A model generated the notes under the pieces. The model was not told the origin of the DNA, ran no database searches, and saw nothing but the letters and a program-made list of their open reading frames with translations. Source: Empedobacter falsenii (GTDB taxonomy: Bacteria > Bacteroidota > Bacteroidia > Flavobacteriales > Weeksellaceae). From it: a stretch of 42,156 nt of DNA. The position numbers and the translations under genes are program-made. This document shows positions 16,700 to 25,157 of the stretch, piece by piece (positions within the stretch are counted from its first letter, which is position 1; each line of letters starts with the position of its first letter). Location of the stretch: positions 1-42,156 of the forward strand of contig NZ_JAAGKM010000024.1 of NCBI RefSeq assembly GCF_019308355.1. Reading direction: 5' to 3'.

Positions 16700-17584
16700 T
16701 TAGTCTTTTTTATTTTCTTCGTCGTAGCCCATTTCTTCGAAATCATCAAACTCTTCGTCGTCTTCATTCAAATAATCATCCAATGATTTTTCACTATTTT
16801 CAGCAAGAATTTCGTCCATTGGTCGAACTTTATTAAATTCTGGTGCTTGCTCAATTGCATTCATAATTTTTTTCATGATTGCATCACTCGAATCATTTTC
16901 ATAATCGATTTCCAAAGGCTCTTTGAATGTCATTGTCGCATTAATTCCACGTTTTTTAATACGCAAACCTTTTTTATCAAAAGCTCTACGAAAACCATCA
17001 ATTACAACTGGAATTACAATTGGTTTATTTTTCTTGATTAAATGTGCAGTTCCACGACGACCAGGTGCAAACGCAGTTGTAGTCCCTTGCGGAAATGTTA
17101 CTACCCAACCACTTTGCAACGCAATATCAATATTGTTAATTTCGCTTAAATCTACTTTTCTATTTACATTTTCTCCTTTTGCACGCCACGTTCTTTTTAC
17201 GGTAACCGCTCCTGTGTAGGCGAATAATTTCGTCAAAAGATTATCTTTCATTGTTTCTTCAGCGGCAACGTAATAAAAGTCAATCTTAGGATTAAGTAAA
17301 TAAATTGGATTTTTGATGGTATCAATAAAACCATTTTTTACACTACAAAATACATGATACATCGCGAAAACATCAGCAAAATAAGTTTGATGATTCGAAA
17401 CGAATAATACATTTTGAGCTGGCAAATGAACCAAGTTTTTTGTACCGCTAACTTTTAATTTATTAAAACCATTGTAACGGTTATAAGTAAATGATCCTAA
17501 TAAGAAAATTAACGTCCTTTTTAGGAAATATAAATGTCCAAATGAATCGCGAAATGCGTTCTTTTTCTTTGCTTTTTGAGACAC
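16700..17584 (-). CDS. Lysophospholipid (1-acylglycerol-3-phosphate-type) acyltransferase
   Basis: A 294-residue PlsC-like acyltransferase, expected at the inner membrane and acting in phospholipid synthesis. The acyltransferase box reads NHQTYFAD (64-71), with the His-Asp pair separated by five rather than the usual four residues. The substrate box reads FPQGTTTAF rather than the usual FPEGTRS-type. KPIVIPVVIDGFRRAF is the downstream conserved block. The tail (about 255-294) is unusually acidic (DDYLNEDDEEFDDFEEMGYDEE) and without recognisable domain. Given the altered boxes, the exact substrate is uncertain. Spacing to both operon neighbours is under 20 nt. Confidence 0.82.
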   Translation of the reverse strand: MSQKAKKKNAFRDSFGHLYFLKRTLIFLLGSFTYNRYNGFNKLKVSGTKNLVHLPAQNVLFVSNHQTYFADVFAMYHVFCSVKNGFIDTIKNPIYLLNPKIDFYYVAAEETMKDNLLTKLFAYTGAVTVKRTWRAKGENVNRKVDLSEINNIDIALQSGWVVTFPQGTTTAFAPGRRGTAHLIKKNKPIVIPVVIDGFRRAFDKKGLRIKKRGINATMTFKEPLEIDYENDSSDAIMKKIMNAIEQAPEFNKVRPMDEILAENSEKSLDDYLNEDDEEFDDFEEMGYDEENKKD

Positions 17585-17603
17585 GAGTTCTTAATTGTTT
17601 AAG

Positions 17604-18296
17604 TTACAAATTTAATACGATTTTTAGATAATCTTTAAATTCTTCTAAAATCATTGCCGTTGCGCCCCAAAGAAATTCATCATCACCAATGTTATAACCA
17701 GGAATTTCGACAACTTGACCAGAAAATTCTCTCTCAAAAACTTCGTAATCAGCATTCAAAAAAGCTTCCAAATTTAATGGAACAACGTATTGTACTTCGC
17801 GCTCATCTGGATTGAAATGTGGTTCTCCATGATAAATTCCGATGTAAGGATAAACCAAGAAATTACTTGGCGGAATATACATTTCGCTCAATTGTCTTAC
17901 AATCTCAATGTTTTCGTACTCTACACCAAGTTCTTCCATAGTTTCGCGAATAGCAGTTTCGTCAAAACTAATATCTTGTTCTTCAAATTGTCCACCTGGC
18001 AAAGAAAACTGATGCGAATGCGCTCCTTCGTAAGAAACACGCATGGTTACTGGGAATTCAACTTCTCCATCTTCGTTTTGATACAATAAAATCATCACAG
18101 ACGCACTTCTAGGATTGGTACGTTTTACATATTCTAAATCAAATTTTTGACGATATGGAGGTGAAAGCTTTTGGTGTGATTCCCAACTTGGCAATTCTTT
18201 AACACTTTCAGCTAATAAATATTTTAATTCTTCTAAATCTAAATACAAAATGGATTGATTTTTAGGGTAATAAAAAAGAGTGAAATTTTTCCTCAC
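17604..18296 (-). CDS. NUDIX hydrolase, probable CoA pyrophosphatase
   Basis: A NUDIX-fold hydrolase of the CoA pyrophosphatase type, expected to split CoA into phosphopantetheine and 3',5'-ADP. The NUDIX box spans GGQFEEQDISFDETAIRE and TMEELGVE. Upstream, SASVMILLYQNEDGEVEFPV and SYEGAHSHQFSLPGG match the family. The longest frame starts with GTG at 18296, but that codon lies inside a terminator-like hairpin (18273-18303). The TTG at 18248 (giving MYLDLEELKYLL, about 214 residues) is nearer the usual family length and may be the true start. First gene of the operon with the acyltransferase and mpl. Confidence 0.85.
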   Translation of the reverse strand: MRKNFTLFYYPKNQSILYLDLEELKYLLAESVKELPSWESHQKLSPPYRQKFDLEYVKRTNPRSASVMILLYQNEDGEVEFPVTMRVSYEGAHSHQFSLPGGQFEEQDISFDETAIRETMEELGVEYENIEIVRQLSEMYIPPSNFLVYPYIGIYHGEPHFNPDEREVQYVVPLNLEAFLNADYEVFEREFSGQVVEIPGYNIGDDEFLWGATAMILEEFKDYLKIVLNL

Positions 18297-18303
18297 TCTT
18301 TTT
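18273..18303. terminator. Terminator-like hairpin overlapping the NUDIX gene's 5' end
   Basis: An 11-bp perfect stem (aaaaagagtga / tcactcttttt) with a 9-nt loop; on the minus strand it ends in TTTTTTA. No gene ends here on either strand, so it may be a leader attenuator for the NUDIX operon, or the end of an unannotated short minus-strand transcript. Confidence 0.5.
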
Positions 18304-18473
18304 CAAAGATAATTATTTTCGTTGAAGAAAATTCAACCTTTTCGGTAAGGTTTATTAATTATTTAACTTTTAAGATTTAGCTTAAATATTTCCCATTGTT
18401 TGAATGAAAAATTGAATATTTTTGAAATTTAACATTATAAGTTTTAACTTCGTTAGGTCTAAAAATTATAAAA

Positions 18474-20582
18474 ATGTTTAATAAAAAACTTTTTTACGGA
18501 ATGATGGTTGGATCGTCAATCCTAACCACTTCTTGTAGCGAAAAGTCAACAAATAGTATGTGGAACGATAAAAATCCTTTTTTTGAAGTGAGCACTTTGC
18601 CTTATCAAACTGCTGATTTTTCGAAAATTAAAAACGAAGATTTCAAACCTGCTTTGTTGCAAGGAATGACTGAACAATTAGTCGAAATCAATAAAATTGC
18701 GAATAATTCTGAAGCACCAACTTTCGAAAATACATTAGTTGAGATGGAAAAATCGGGTCAATTATTAACACGAGTTAATCATGTTTTTGGATTATTGACT
18801 GGAGCAAATACAAACGAAACGTTGCAAGCAGTTGAGGAGGAAATGTCGCCTAAATTTGCGGCTCATAGCGATGCCATTTATTTGAATGATAAATTATTTC
18901 AACGTGTAAAAACTTTACATGACAATAAAAAATCATTGAATTTAGATAAAGAGTCATCTCGTTTGTTAGATGTATATTATCAACGATTTGAATTGGCTGG
19001 CGCAAATTTATCTGCTGCACAAAAAGATGAATTGAAAAAATTGAATGGAGAAATCGCTTCTTTAGAAACTAAATTCTCCAATCAATTATTAAAAGGAACA
19101 AAATCTGGTGGCGTTACTTTTACGAAAGAAGAATTAGCTGGTTTGAGTGATGCTGATTTAGAGGCTTTCAAACAAGCTGATGGTACATATTTAATCAGTT
19201 TATTGAATACAACGCAACAACCTGAATTACAAAATATGACCAATGCAGTTTCAAGAAAAAAATTATTTGATGCAGCTTGGATTAGAACAGAGAAAAAAGA
19301 CGAAAATGATACACGTTATACAATTTTAACTTTGGTTAAAAAACGTGCGGAGAAAGCTAAATTATTAGGTTTTGCAAATTATGCAGAATGGAATTTGCAA
19401 GATCAAATGGCGCAAAATCCTACAGCAGCAAAAGGAATTTTAAATCAAATGATTCCGGCAGCAACTGCAATGGCACAAAAAGATGCAAAAGAATTTGAAG
19501 CCTTAGCGAAGAAAGAAAATCCAGCAAATACATTAACAGCTGCGGATTGGAACTATTATGCGGAGAAAGTTCGTAAAGAGAAATATGATATCGACGAAAA
19601 TGAAATGAAACCTTATTTCGTTTTAGATTCAGTTGTAGAGAATGGAATTTTCTTTATGGCGAAAGAATTGTACGGAATTTCATTCAAAAAACGTACAGAT
19701 ATACCAACTTGGCATGAAGATGTAAAAGTGTACGAATTGTTTAATGAAGATGGTTCGCAATTGGGATTATTTTATACAGATTATTTCAAAAGAGATTCTA
19801 AACAAGGGGGAGCTTGGATGAGTAATATCGTGGAGCAATCGCACTTATTTGGCACAAAACCTGTTATTTATAATGTCGGAAACTACACAAAACCTGCAAA
19901 TGGTCAACCTGCATTGATTTCGTATGATGATGTGGTAACAACTTTCCACGAATTTGGACATGCATTGCACGGTTTCTTTGCGAATCAAAAATATCCAACT
20001 TTATCTGGAACAAATGTTTCAAGAGATTTTGTAGAGTTTCCATCTCAATTTCACGAGCATTATGTAACGGAGCCATCTATCCTAAAAAATTATGCAAAGC
20101 ATTATCAAACAGGAGCTGCGATTCCTGATGTGTTGGTAGAAAAAATGAAAAAAGCATCTAACTTTAACAAAGGTTATACGTTAACAGAATTACTTTCTGC
20201 TGCGGCTTTAGATTTATCTTGGCACACTGTTTCTGTCGATAAAACAATCACAAGCGTAGACGATTTTGAGAAACAAGCCTTAATTGATAATAAAACAAAT
20301 TTACCACAAGTTCCGCCTCGTTACCGTTCTTCTTATTTTAGCCATATTTTTGGTGGAGGATATGCAGCGGGATATTTTGCATATATCTGGGCAGAAATGT
20401 TAGACCATGATGCCTACGAATGGACAATAGAAAATGGAGGAATGTCACGTAAAAATGGTCAAATTTTGAGAGATAAAGTATTTTCTCAAGGGAATTCGGA
20501 TGATTTGAATGTGATTTACAAAAATTTTAGAGGTAAAAATCCTTCAATTGAACCAATGTTGAAATACCACGGATTGAAATAA
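18474..20582 (+). CDS. dcp: M3-family metallopeptidase (peptidyl-dipeptidase Dcp type), lipoprotein
   Basis: A 702-residue zinc peptidase of the M3A family, which removes C-terminal dipeptides or cleaves short peptides. The N-terminus has a lipoprotein-type signal ending in LTTSC (Cys21), so the enzyme is probably anchored facing the periplasm. The thermolysin-like zinc motif HEFGHALHG begins at His492, with the downstream Glu ligand region FVEFPSQFHEH. The C-terminal FGGGYAAGYFAYIWAEMLDHD is the typical substrate-binding block of Dcp. Length fits the family. The gene is monocistronic, with a terminator at 20606. Confidence 0.93.
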   Translation: MFNKKLFYGMMVGSSILTTSCSEKSTNSMWNDKNPFFEVSTLPYQTADFSKIKNEDFKPALLQGMTEQLVEINKIANNSEAPTFENTLVEMEKSGQLLTRVNHVFGLLTGANTNETLQAVEEEMSPKFAAHSDAIYLNDKLFQRVKTLHDNKKSLNLDKESSRLLDVYYQRFELAGANLSAAQKDELKKLNGEIASLETKFSNQLLKGTKSGGVTFTKEELAGLSDADLEAFKQADGTYLISLLNTTQQPELQNMTNAVSRKKLFDAAWIRTEKKDENDTRYTILTLVKKRAEKAKLLGFANYAEWNLQDQMAQNPTAAKGILNQMIPAATAMAQKDAKEFEALAKKENPANTLTAADWNYYAEKVRKEKYDIDENEMKPYFVLDSVVENGIFFMAKELYGISFKKRTDIPTWHEDVKVYELFNEDGSQLGLFYTDYFKRDSKQGGAWMSNIVEQSHLFGTKPVIYNVGNYTKPANGQPALISYDDVVTTFHEFGHALHGFFANQKYPTLSGTNVSRDFVEFPSQFHEHYVTEPSILKNYAKHYQTGAAIPDVLVEKMKKASNFNKGYTLTELLSAAALDLSWHTVSVDKTITSVDDFEKQALIDNKTNLPQVPPRYRSSYFSHIFGGGYAAGYFAYIWAEMLDHDAYEWTIENGGMSRKNGQILRDKVFSQGNSDDLNVIYKNFRGKNPSIEPMLKYHGLK

Positions 20583-20605
20583 TTATTCTAAAATATTAAC
20601 AACTT

Positions 20606-20637
20606 AAAAATCCAAGACATAGTTCTTGGATTTTTTT
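20606..20637 (+). terminator. Terminator of dcp
   Basis: A 12-bp perfect stem (aaaaatccaaga / tcttggattttt) with a CATAG-type loop and T-run. The -33 element of the next gene lies within its 3' arm. Confidence 0.85.
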
Positions 20638-20656
20638 CGTTTTATGAATAAATTTG
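20626..20656 (+). promoter_or_regulatory. Promoter of yebC, embedded in the dcp terminator
   Basis: TTG (20626-20628), a 20-bp spacer and a perfect TAAATTTG (20649-20656) precede the ATG at 20678 by 21 bp. The -33 hexamer is part of the terminator stem. Confidence 0.65.
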
Positions 20657-20677
20657 CAACTATTAAAACAAGTATAA

Positions 20678-21409
20678 ATGGGAAGAGCATTTGAATTTAG
20701 AAAAGGACGTAAATTAAAACGTTGGGCAGCAATGTCTAAAGCGTTTACTAAAATTGGGAAGGATATCGTAATGGCAGTAAAAGCAGGAGGACCTGATCCG
20801 CATTCAAATTCTCATCTTCGCGCGGTAATTCAGAATGCGAAGGCTGTAAATATGCCTAAAGATAATATCGAACGCGCAATCAAAAAAGCATCTGATAAAA
20901 ATACAGAAAACTATAAGGAAGTTATTTTTGAAGGTTATGGACCTCACGGAATTGCCGTTTTAGTTGAAACTTCTACAAATAACAACAATCGTACAGTAGC
21001 TAACGTTCGTTCTTATTTCAGTAAATGTAATGGACAATTAGGAACGCAAGGTTCTGTTGAATTTATGTTTGATCATATCTGTAATTTCAAGATTCAAAAA
21101 CCTGAAAATCTAGATTTAGAGGAATTAGAATTTGAAATGATTGACTTTGGAGTAGAGGAGATTTTTGAGGATGAAGATGGAATTGTATTAATTGCACCTT
21201 TTGAGAATTACGGAACAATCTTCAAATCTTTGGAAGAAAGTGGATATGAAATTATTTCATCAGAATTTGAAAGAATTCCACAAACAACAAAAGAATTAAC
21301 AGAAGAACAAAAAGCTGACATCGAAAAATTGTTAGAGAAATTTGATGAAGATGAGGACGTAAATAACGTTTATCATACGATGAAAGAAGACGAAGAAGAG
21401 GAAGAATAA
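20678..21409 (+). CDS. yebC: YebC/PmpR-family protein (TACO1-like)
   Basis: A 243-residue member of the YebC/TACO1 family, reported as transcriptional regulators and, more recently, as translation factors that relieve ribosome stalling. The start MGRAFEFRKGRKLKRWAAMS differs slightly from the usual MAGHSKW N-terminus, as is common in Bacteroidetes. Further landmarks are FTKIGKDIVMAVKAGGPDP, NSHLRAVIQNAKAVNMPKDNI and the central YGPHGIAVLVE. The C-terminus is strongly acidic (DEEEEE). It has its own promoter and terminator. DNA binding versus ribosome role cannot be decided from sequence. Confidence 0.93.
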   Translation: MGRAFEFRKGRKLKRWAAMSKAFTKIGKDIVMAVKAGGPDPHSNSHLRAVIQNAKAVNMPKDNIERAIKKASDKNTENYKEVIFEGYGPHGIAVLVETSTNNNNRTVANVRSYFSKCNGQLGTQGSVEFMFDHICNFKIQKPENLDLEELEFEMIDFGVEEIFEDEDGIVLIAPFENYGTIFKSLEESGYEIISSEFERIPQTTKELTEEQKADIEKLLEKFDEDEDVNNVYHTMKEDEEEEE

Positions 21410-21432
21410 TCTTTTTTGAAAAGAATAATATG

Positions 21433-21466
21433 AAAACCGTTTAATTTATTTTAAACGGTTTTTTTT
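21433..21466 (+). terminator. Terminator of yebC
   Basis: A 12-bp perfect stem (aaaaccgtttaa / ttaaacggtttt) with a TTTATT loop and a long T-run, 23 nt past the stop. Confidence 0.85.
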
Positions 21467-21494
21467 ATCTTTAACTATAATTGAATTTTTGAGA

Positions 21495-21902
21495 ATGATA
21501 AAAATTTTTACTTTACTTGGTTTGATATTGCAATTTCTTGCATTTTGGATGGCTGCGCCAGAAATTCTTGGAGCTGATTGGTTAAGTAAAACCGAAGAAA
21601 TGATTCGGAAAGCAATTAATCAGTTGCCACAATTAATATTAGCTGTATTAGGAATGGCGATGGGAGTGATGTTTTATCATTCGATGAGTTCTTTTTTTGT
21701 ATTTGTCGTTGTTATAATGATTATAATTTTATTATTGATTTTCTATAAAAAAGTAGAAAAGCTTTTGGACGAAAAAATCTCGAAACCATTGGTCAATAAA
21801 TTAATCTTGAATGAAACTTTTCGTTTTACTTTATTGAAGTTTGCCGCTTTGTTTTTTACGCTTGGTTTCCTTATTCAGATAGCTTTGGTCGTTATTGTAT
21901 AA
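21495..21902 (+). CDS. Hypothetical membrane protein, 135 residues
   Basis: I do not recognise a family. The protein has about three hydrophobic segments: residues 5-25, a long stretch around 45-80 that could hold two helices, and 108-134. Between them is a charged amphipathic section (KKVEKLLDEKISKPLVNKL). The ATG at 21495 is preferred; a TTG two codons upstream in the same frame is less likely. It follows the yebC terminator and precedes the tRNA-Ser promoter, so it is probably monocistronic. Function unknown. Confidence 0.65.
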   Translation: MIKIFTLLGLILQFLAFWMAAPEILGADWLSKTEEMIRKAINQLPQLILAVLGMAMGVMFYHSMSSFFVFVVVIMIIILLLIFYKKVEKLLDEKISKPLVNKLILNETFRFTLLKFAALFFTLGFLIQIALVVIV

Positions 21903-21971
21903 TTTTTTTTAAAATATTTATTTGATACTGAATAAACTATGTTTTTGTATTAAAAAAACTTTAAATTAAGG

Positions 21972-22002
21972 TTTGCAAATTCGAAAAAGCGTTCTATATT
22001 TG
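21972..22002 (+). promoter_or_regulatory. Promoter of tRNA-Ser copy 1
   Basis: TTTG (21972-21975), a 19-bp spacer and TATATTTG (21995-22002): a full match to the Bacteroidetes consensus. Transcription would start near 22009. The leader (22008-22033) then forms a hairpin, caataccgcagt / actgcgttattg, ending at the 5' end of the tRNA. Confidence 0.85.
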
Positions 22003-22033
22003 CACTCGCAATACCGCAGTAGACTGCGTTATT

Positions 22034-22118
22034 GGAGAGTTGGCAGAGTGGTCGAATGCGGCAGTCTTGAAAACTGTTGAGGGTCACACCTCCGGGGGTT
22101 CGAATCCCTCACTCTCCG
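22034..22118 (+). tRNA. tRNA-Ser (anticodon TGA), copy 1
   Basis: An 85-nt type II tRNA: acceptor GGAGAGT/ACTCTCC, anticodon loop CTTGAAA (anticodon TGA), a long variable arm (TTGAGGGTCACACCTCC region), T-arm GGGGGTTCGAATCCCTC and discriminator G. Followed by a terminator. Confidence 0.97.
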
Positions 22119-22121
22119 CTG

Positions 22122-22150
22122 AAAGCTTGAACATTTGTTCAAGCTTTTTT
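22122..22150 (+). terminator. Terminator of tRNA-Ser copy 1
   Basis: An 11-bp perfect stem (aaagcttgaac / gttcaagcttt), ATTT loop, then T8-rich sequence. Confidence 0.9.
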
Positions 22151-22177
22151 TTGTTTTATAAAATTTTAATCAAAATA

Positions 22178-22200
22178 AAAGGCCAGATTAATCTGACCTT
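22178..22200 (-). terminator. Terminator of the ppx operon
   Basis: Near-palindrome aaggtcagat-TA-atctggcctt (minus strand) followed by TTTTATTTTG, 14 nt past the ppx stop. Confidence 0.65.
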
Positions 22201-22213
22201 ATAATAGAAGTAT

Positions 22214-23101
22214 TTATTTTTCTAAATCTTTATATACTTTTCGAATAATTCCGTCCGAAAGTCCAATTTTCGGAACATGAATTTTCTTTGCATGCGACCA
22301 TTTTAGTACATTACTATAAATTTCTAATGCATAAACCACTACATCAGCACGGTCGGGTTTCATATTGAAATTCTGCATACGTTCTTCAGCAGTCATCGTT
22401 TGTAAAATTTGATAATGTTTTTTGACATAAACACTACTCAAAGGCATTCCCAGTTTTACGCCTGAATATTTGTATACATGGTTAATATTTCCACCAGAAC
22501 CAATTAATTCGACTTCATCATCACCAATGTTTTCGTGAATCCATTGTTTCATTTCGTTAAAAGTATTTGGTGAAACTTTATTTTCCAACAAACGTACAGT
22601 TCCTACTTCAAAGGATTTTGACGTAAAAACCTTATTATCTTTTAATAACGTTAATTCGGTACTACCACCACCAACATCTACATACAAATAGATTTTTTCG
22701 TCTTGTATAAAATCACCTAATTCAGTATTAAAAAGTAATTCAGCTTCGGTTTTTCCATCTATAATCTCGATGTTAATTCCAGATTTTTTAATCACCTTTT
22801 TTACAACATCTTTTCCATTTTTGGCTTCGCGCATGGCAGAAGTTGCATAAGCTTTATAGATTTCAATATCATAAACCTTCATCATCAATGCATAAGACAA
22901 CATAGCATCGCAGATACGATCTATATTTGTTTCGGAAATTTGTCCATCAATAAAAACATCGTGTCCCAAACGAATAGGCATTCTCACAATACTGGTTTTA
23001 TTAAAAATTGGCGCACGACCTTCTTCTTCGTAAACATAATTAATCAACAATCGCATGGCGTTAGATCCAATATCTATTGCTCCTAATTTTCTAATCTTCA
23101 T
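22214..23101 (-). CDS. ppx: Exopolyphosphatase/pppGpp phosphohydrolase family (Ppx/GppA)
   Basis: A 295-residue member of the Ppx/GppA family of the ASKHA fold, expected to release phosphate from polyphosphate ends or to hydrolyse pppGpp. The phosphate-1 loop AIDIGSNAMRLLI (9-21) and the phosphate-2 loop LYVDVGGGSTELTL (near 140) are clear, as is GSGGNINHV for nucleotide contact. It is a short form, lacking the C-terminal HD-like domain found in E. coli Ppx. The gene overlaps ppk1 by 11 nt, so synthesis and breakdown of polyphosphate are encoded together, as in several bacteria. Confidence 0.92.
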   Translation of the reverse strand: MKIRKLGAIDIGSNAMRLLINYVYEEEGRAPIFNKTSIVRMPIRLGHDVFIDGQISETNIDRICDAMLSYALMMKVYDIEIYKAYATSAMREAKNGKDVVKKVIKKSGINIEIIDGKTEAELLFNTELGDFIQDEKIYLYVDVGGGSTELTLLKDNKVFTSKSFEVGTVRLLENKVSPNTFNEMKQWIHENIGDDEVELIGSGGNINHVYKYSGVKLGMPLSSVYVKKHYQILQTMTAEERMQNFNMKPDRADVVVYALEIYSNVLKWSHAKKIHVPKIGLSDGIIRKVYKDLEK

Positions 23102-25157
23102 TTTCTTGTTCGTTTAATTTTTTAAAATATTCGTAGGTCGTAAACTGAGAGCGGTTTGGTTTTTTATTGTTTCGTTTGTATTCTAAAGAAGATTCAGCCG
23201 TTATTTGGCGACCTTTTACGTTATCTTCAAAACTCAAATTAAACGTATCCATAACTATTTTTTTGAATTTATGATCGTAAATCGGACACGCTACTTCCAC
23301 ACGATTATCCAAATTACGTTCCATCATATCTGCAGAGGAAATATAAACTTTGTCATCGCCTGCATTTTTAAACCAATACACACGCGGATGTTCCAAAAAT
23401 TTATCAATAACGCTGACACATTCAATATTTTCGGAAAGATTTTTAACTCCAGGAATCAAACAATTAATTCCACGCACAACCAAACGGACTTTTACTCCTT
23501 TTTGAGAAGCTTTATACAATAAATCAATGATTTGTTTATCGCTTAAACTGTTTAATTTCATGTTGATCTCCGCAGGTAAACCAGCTTGATGATTTTTGAT
23601 TTCTCGTTTAATCATCTTGACAATTTTTTTACGTGTTCCATAAGGTGAAACCAATAAATGATTGTACGTTAAGTTCAAATAATTAGCTCCGAAAAATTTA
23701 AAAATCTGTTCAACATCCTTTGTTATTCCCGGATTGGTTGTGAAATACGTATAATCTGTATAAATTTTAGCTGTTCCTGCATGAAAATTTCCTGTGCTAA
23801 TAAACACATATTTCTGTGCCAACATTCCTTCTGGTTTACGTTCGATATAACCAATTTTCGAATGTACTTTCAGTCCCGGAACCCCAAAAATAACATTCAC
23901 ACCAGCTTCTTGCAATTTTTTCGACCACATCGCATTATTCGATTCATCAAATCGCGCACGAAGTTCCAAAACAGCTGTTACTTCTTTTCCATTCATCGCT
24001 GCGTTTATCAACGAATGCATCACTTGCGAATCCTTTGCAACACGATAAATTGTAATTTTTATTTTGGTTACTTTAGGATCAATTGCAGCTTCTCGAAGAA
24101 ATTTTAACAACAAAGAATAATCGTGATAAGGCGCCATCATCATTTCCTCATTTTCCGTAAAAGCCTGAAAATAACTGTTATATTCAAAAGGTTTTTTCTG
24201 AATAATTGGTTTTATTTTTTCGTACGTTAAATTTGGAATGTCAAAGCTTGGAAAGCTCATCAAATCTCGTTTGTTGTGATATTTTCCTCCCGGATTGATA
24301 CTATCATATTCATCTAATCGTAATTTTTTCAAGAAAAATTTCAACGTATCTGGTGCAATTTCAGCATCATAAACTAATCGGACAGGAACACCTTTTTTAC
24401 GATTTTCTAAACTATTGATGACTTTTTCTAATAAACTATGTTCTAAATCGTTATCAAAATCAAGTTCGCTATCTCGTGTAATTTTGATGGAATGTGCTTC
24501 AATTGTTTCGAAATCAAACATTTTGAAAATATCTTTCAAATGAAAACGAATAATGTCTTCCAAATACATGACATACGTATTTTGATCATACTTTGGAAGC
24601 ACAATAAAACGCGAAAATAAATGCGTTGGAACAATCAAAAGTGCATATTGAACTTTGTCTTTTAATTGCATTTTCACCGCTAAATAGAACGATCCATCGC
24701 GTAAAGGCGGTGCTTTTTTAATATCATCTAAAATAAAAACTCCAACCGTATGAATAAATTCGTTGTAAAAATATTCGGAAATAAATTCTAAATAATTCTC
24801 AGGAATCGATGTATCATCTATCACAAAAATATTGTGATTCTCTAATTCTTTGAATAATTGATTATGCAAATCATCGTACTGGACTCGCTGCTGACGCACA
24901 ATTTCATTGATTTCATCGATCAATTCTTCGTCCGTTTGATCTGGTACAATATTTTGATAAACAATTTCTACATCTTTGAACTGTATCGAGCGCAAAATTG
25001 TAGAATATCGAACCGAATAAAATTCATCTAAATTGTTCGAATAAATTCCTAAAAAACGAATTCGTTCTAACAACGGAACTGTTTCGTCAGAAGCCTCTTG
25101 CAACACGCGCGCATTGAAAGAAAGCCAACTGATTTCGCGGTTTATATATTTTTTCAT
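23091..25157 (-). CDS. ppk1: Polyphosphate kinase 1
   Basis: PPK1 reversibly transfers the gamma-phosphate of ATP to inorganic polyphosphate. The 688-residue protein has the four expected domains: the N-terminal helical domain with NREISWLSFNARVLQEA (6-22), the head domain, and two phospholipase-D-like catalytic domains. The autophosphorylated histidine is His432 in LKVHSKIGYIE; RMPKDS-type residues appear as RVAKDSQV and ELRARFDE, and the second catalytic block is YISSADMMERNLDNRVEV. It overlaps sixA-like (4 nt, ATGA type) and ppx (11 nt), indicating a co-translated operon. Confidence 0.97.
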   Translation of the reverse strand: MKKYINREISWLSFNARVLQEASDETVPLLERIRFLGIYSNNLDEFYSVRYSTILRSIQFKDVEIVYQNIVPDQTDEELIDEINEIVRQQRVQYDDLHNQLFKELENHNIFVIDDTSIPENYLEFISEYFYNEFIHTVGVFILDDIKKAPPLRDGSFYLAVKMQLKDKVQYALLIVPTHLFSRFIVLPKYDQNTYVMYLEDIIRFHLKDIFKMFDFETIEAHSIKITRDSELDFDNDLEHSLLEKVINSLENRKKGVPVRLVYDAEIAPDTLKFFLKKLRLDEYDSINPGGKYHNKRDLMSFPSFDIPNLTYEKIKPIIQKKPFEYNSYFQAFTENEEMMMAPYHDYSLLLKFLREAAIDPKVTKIKITIYRVAKDSQVMHSLINAAMNGKEVTAVLELRARFDESNNAMWSKKLQEAGVNVIFGVPGLKVHSKIGYIERKPEGMLAQKYVFISTGNFHAGTAKIYTDYTYFTTNPGITKDVEQIFKFFGANYLNLTYNHLLVSPYGTRKKIVKMIKREIKNHQAGLPAEINMKLNSLSDKQIIDLLYKASQKGVKVRLVVRGINCLIPGVKNLSENIECVSVIDKFLEHPRVYWFKNAGDDKVYISSADMMERNLDNRVEVACPIYDHKFKKIVMDTFNLSFEDNVKGRQITAESSLEYKRNNKKPNRSQFTTYEYFKKLNEQENED

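Larger units (their letters stand above)
21972..22125 (+). repeat. 154-bp direct repeat, copy 1 (promoter + tRNA-Ser)
   Basis: Matches 41113-41266 base for base apart from one substitution (G at 22019, A at 41160). The repeat starts exactly at the -33 box and ends 7 nt after the tRNA. Confidence 0.95.
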
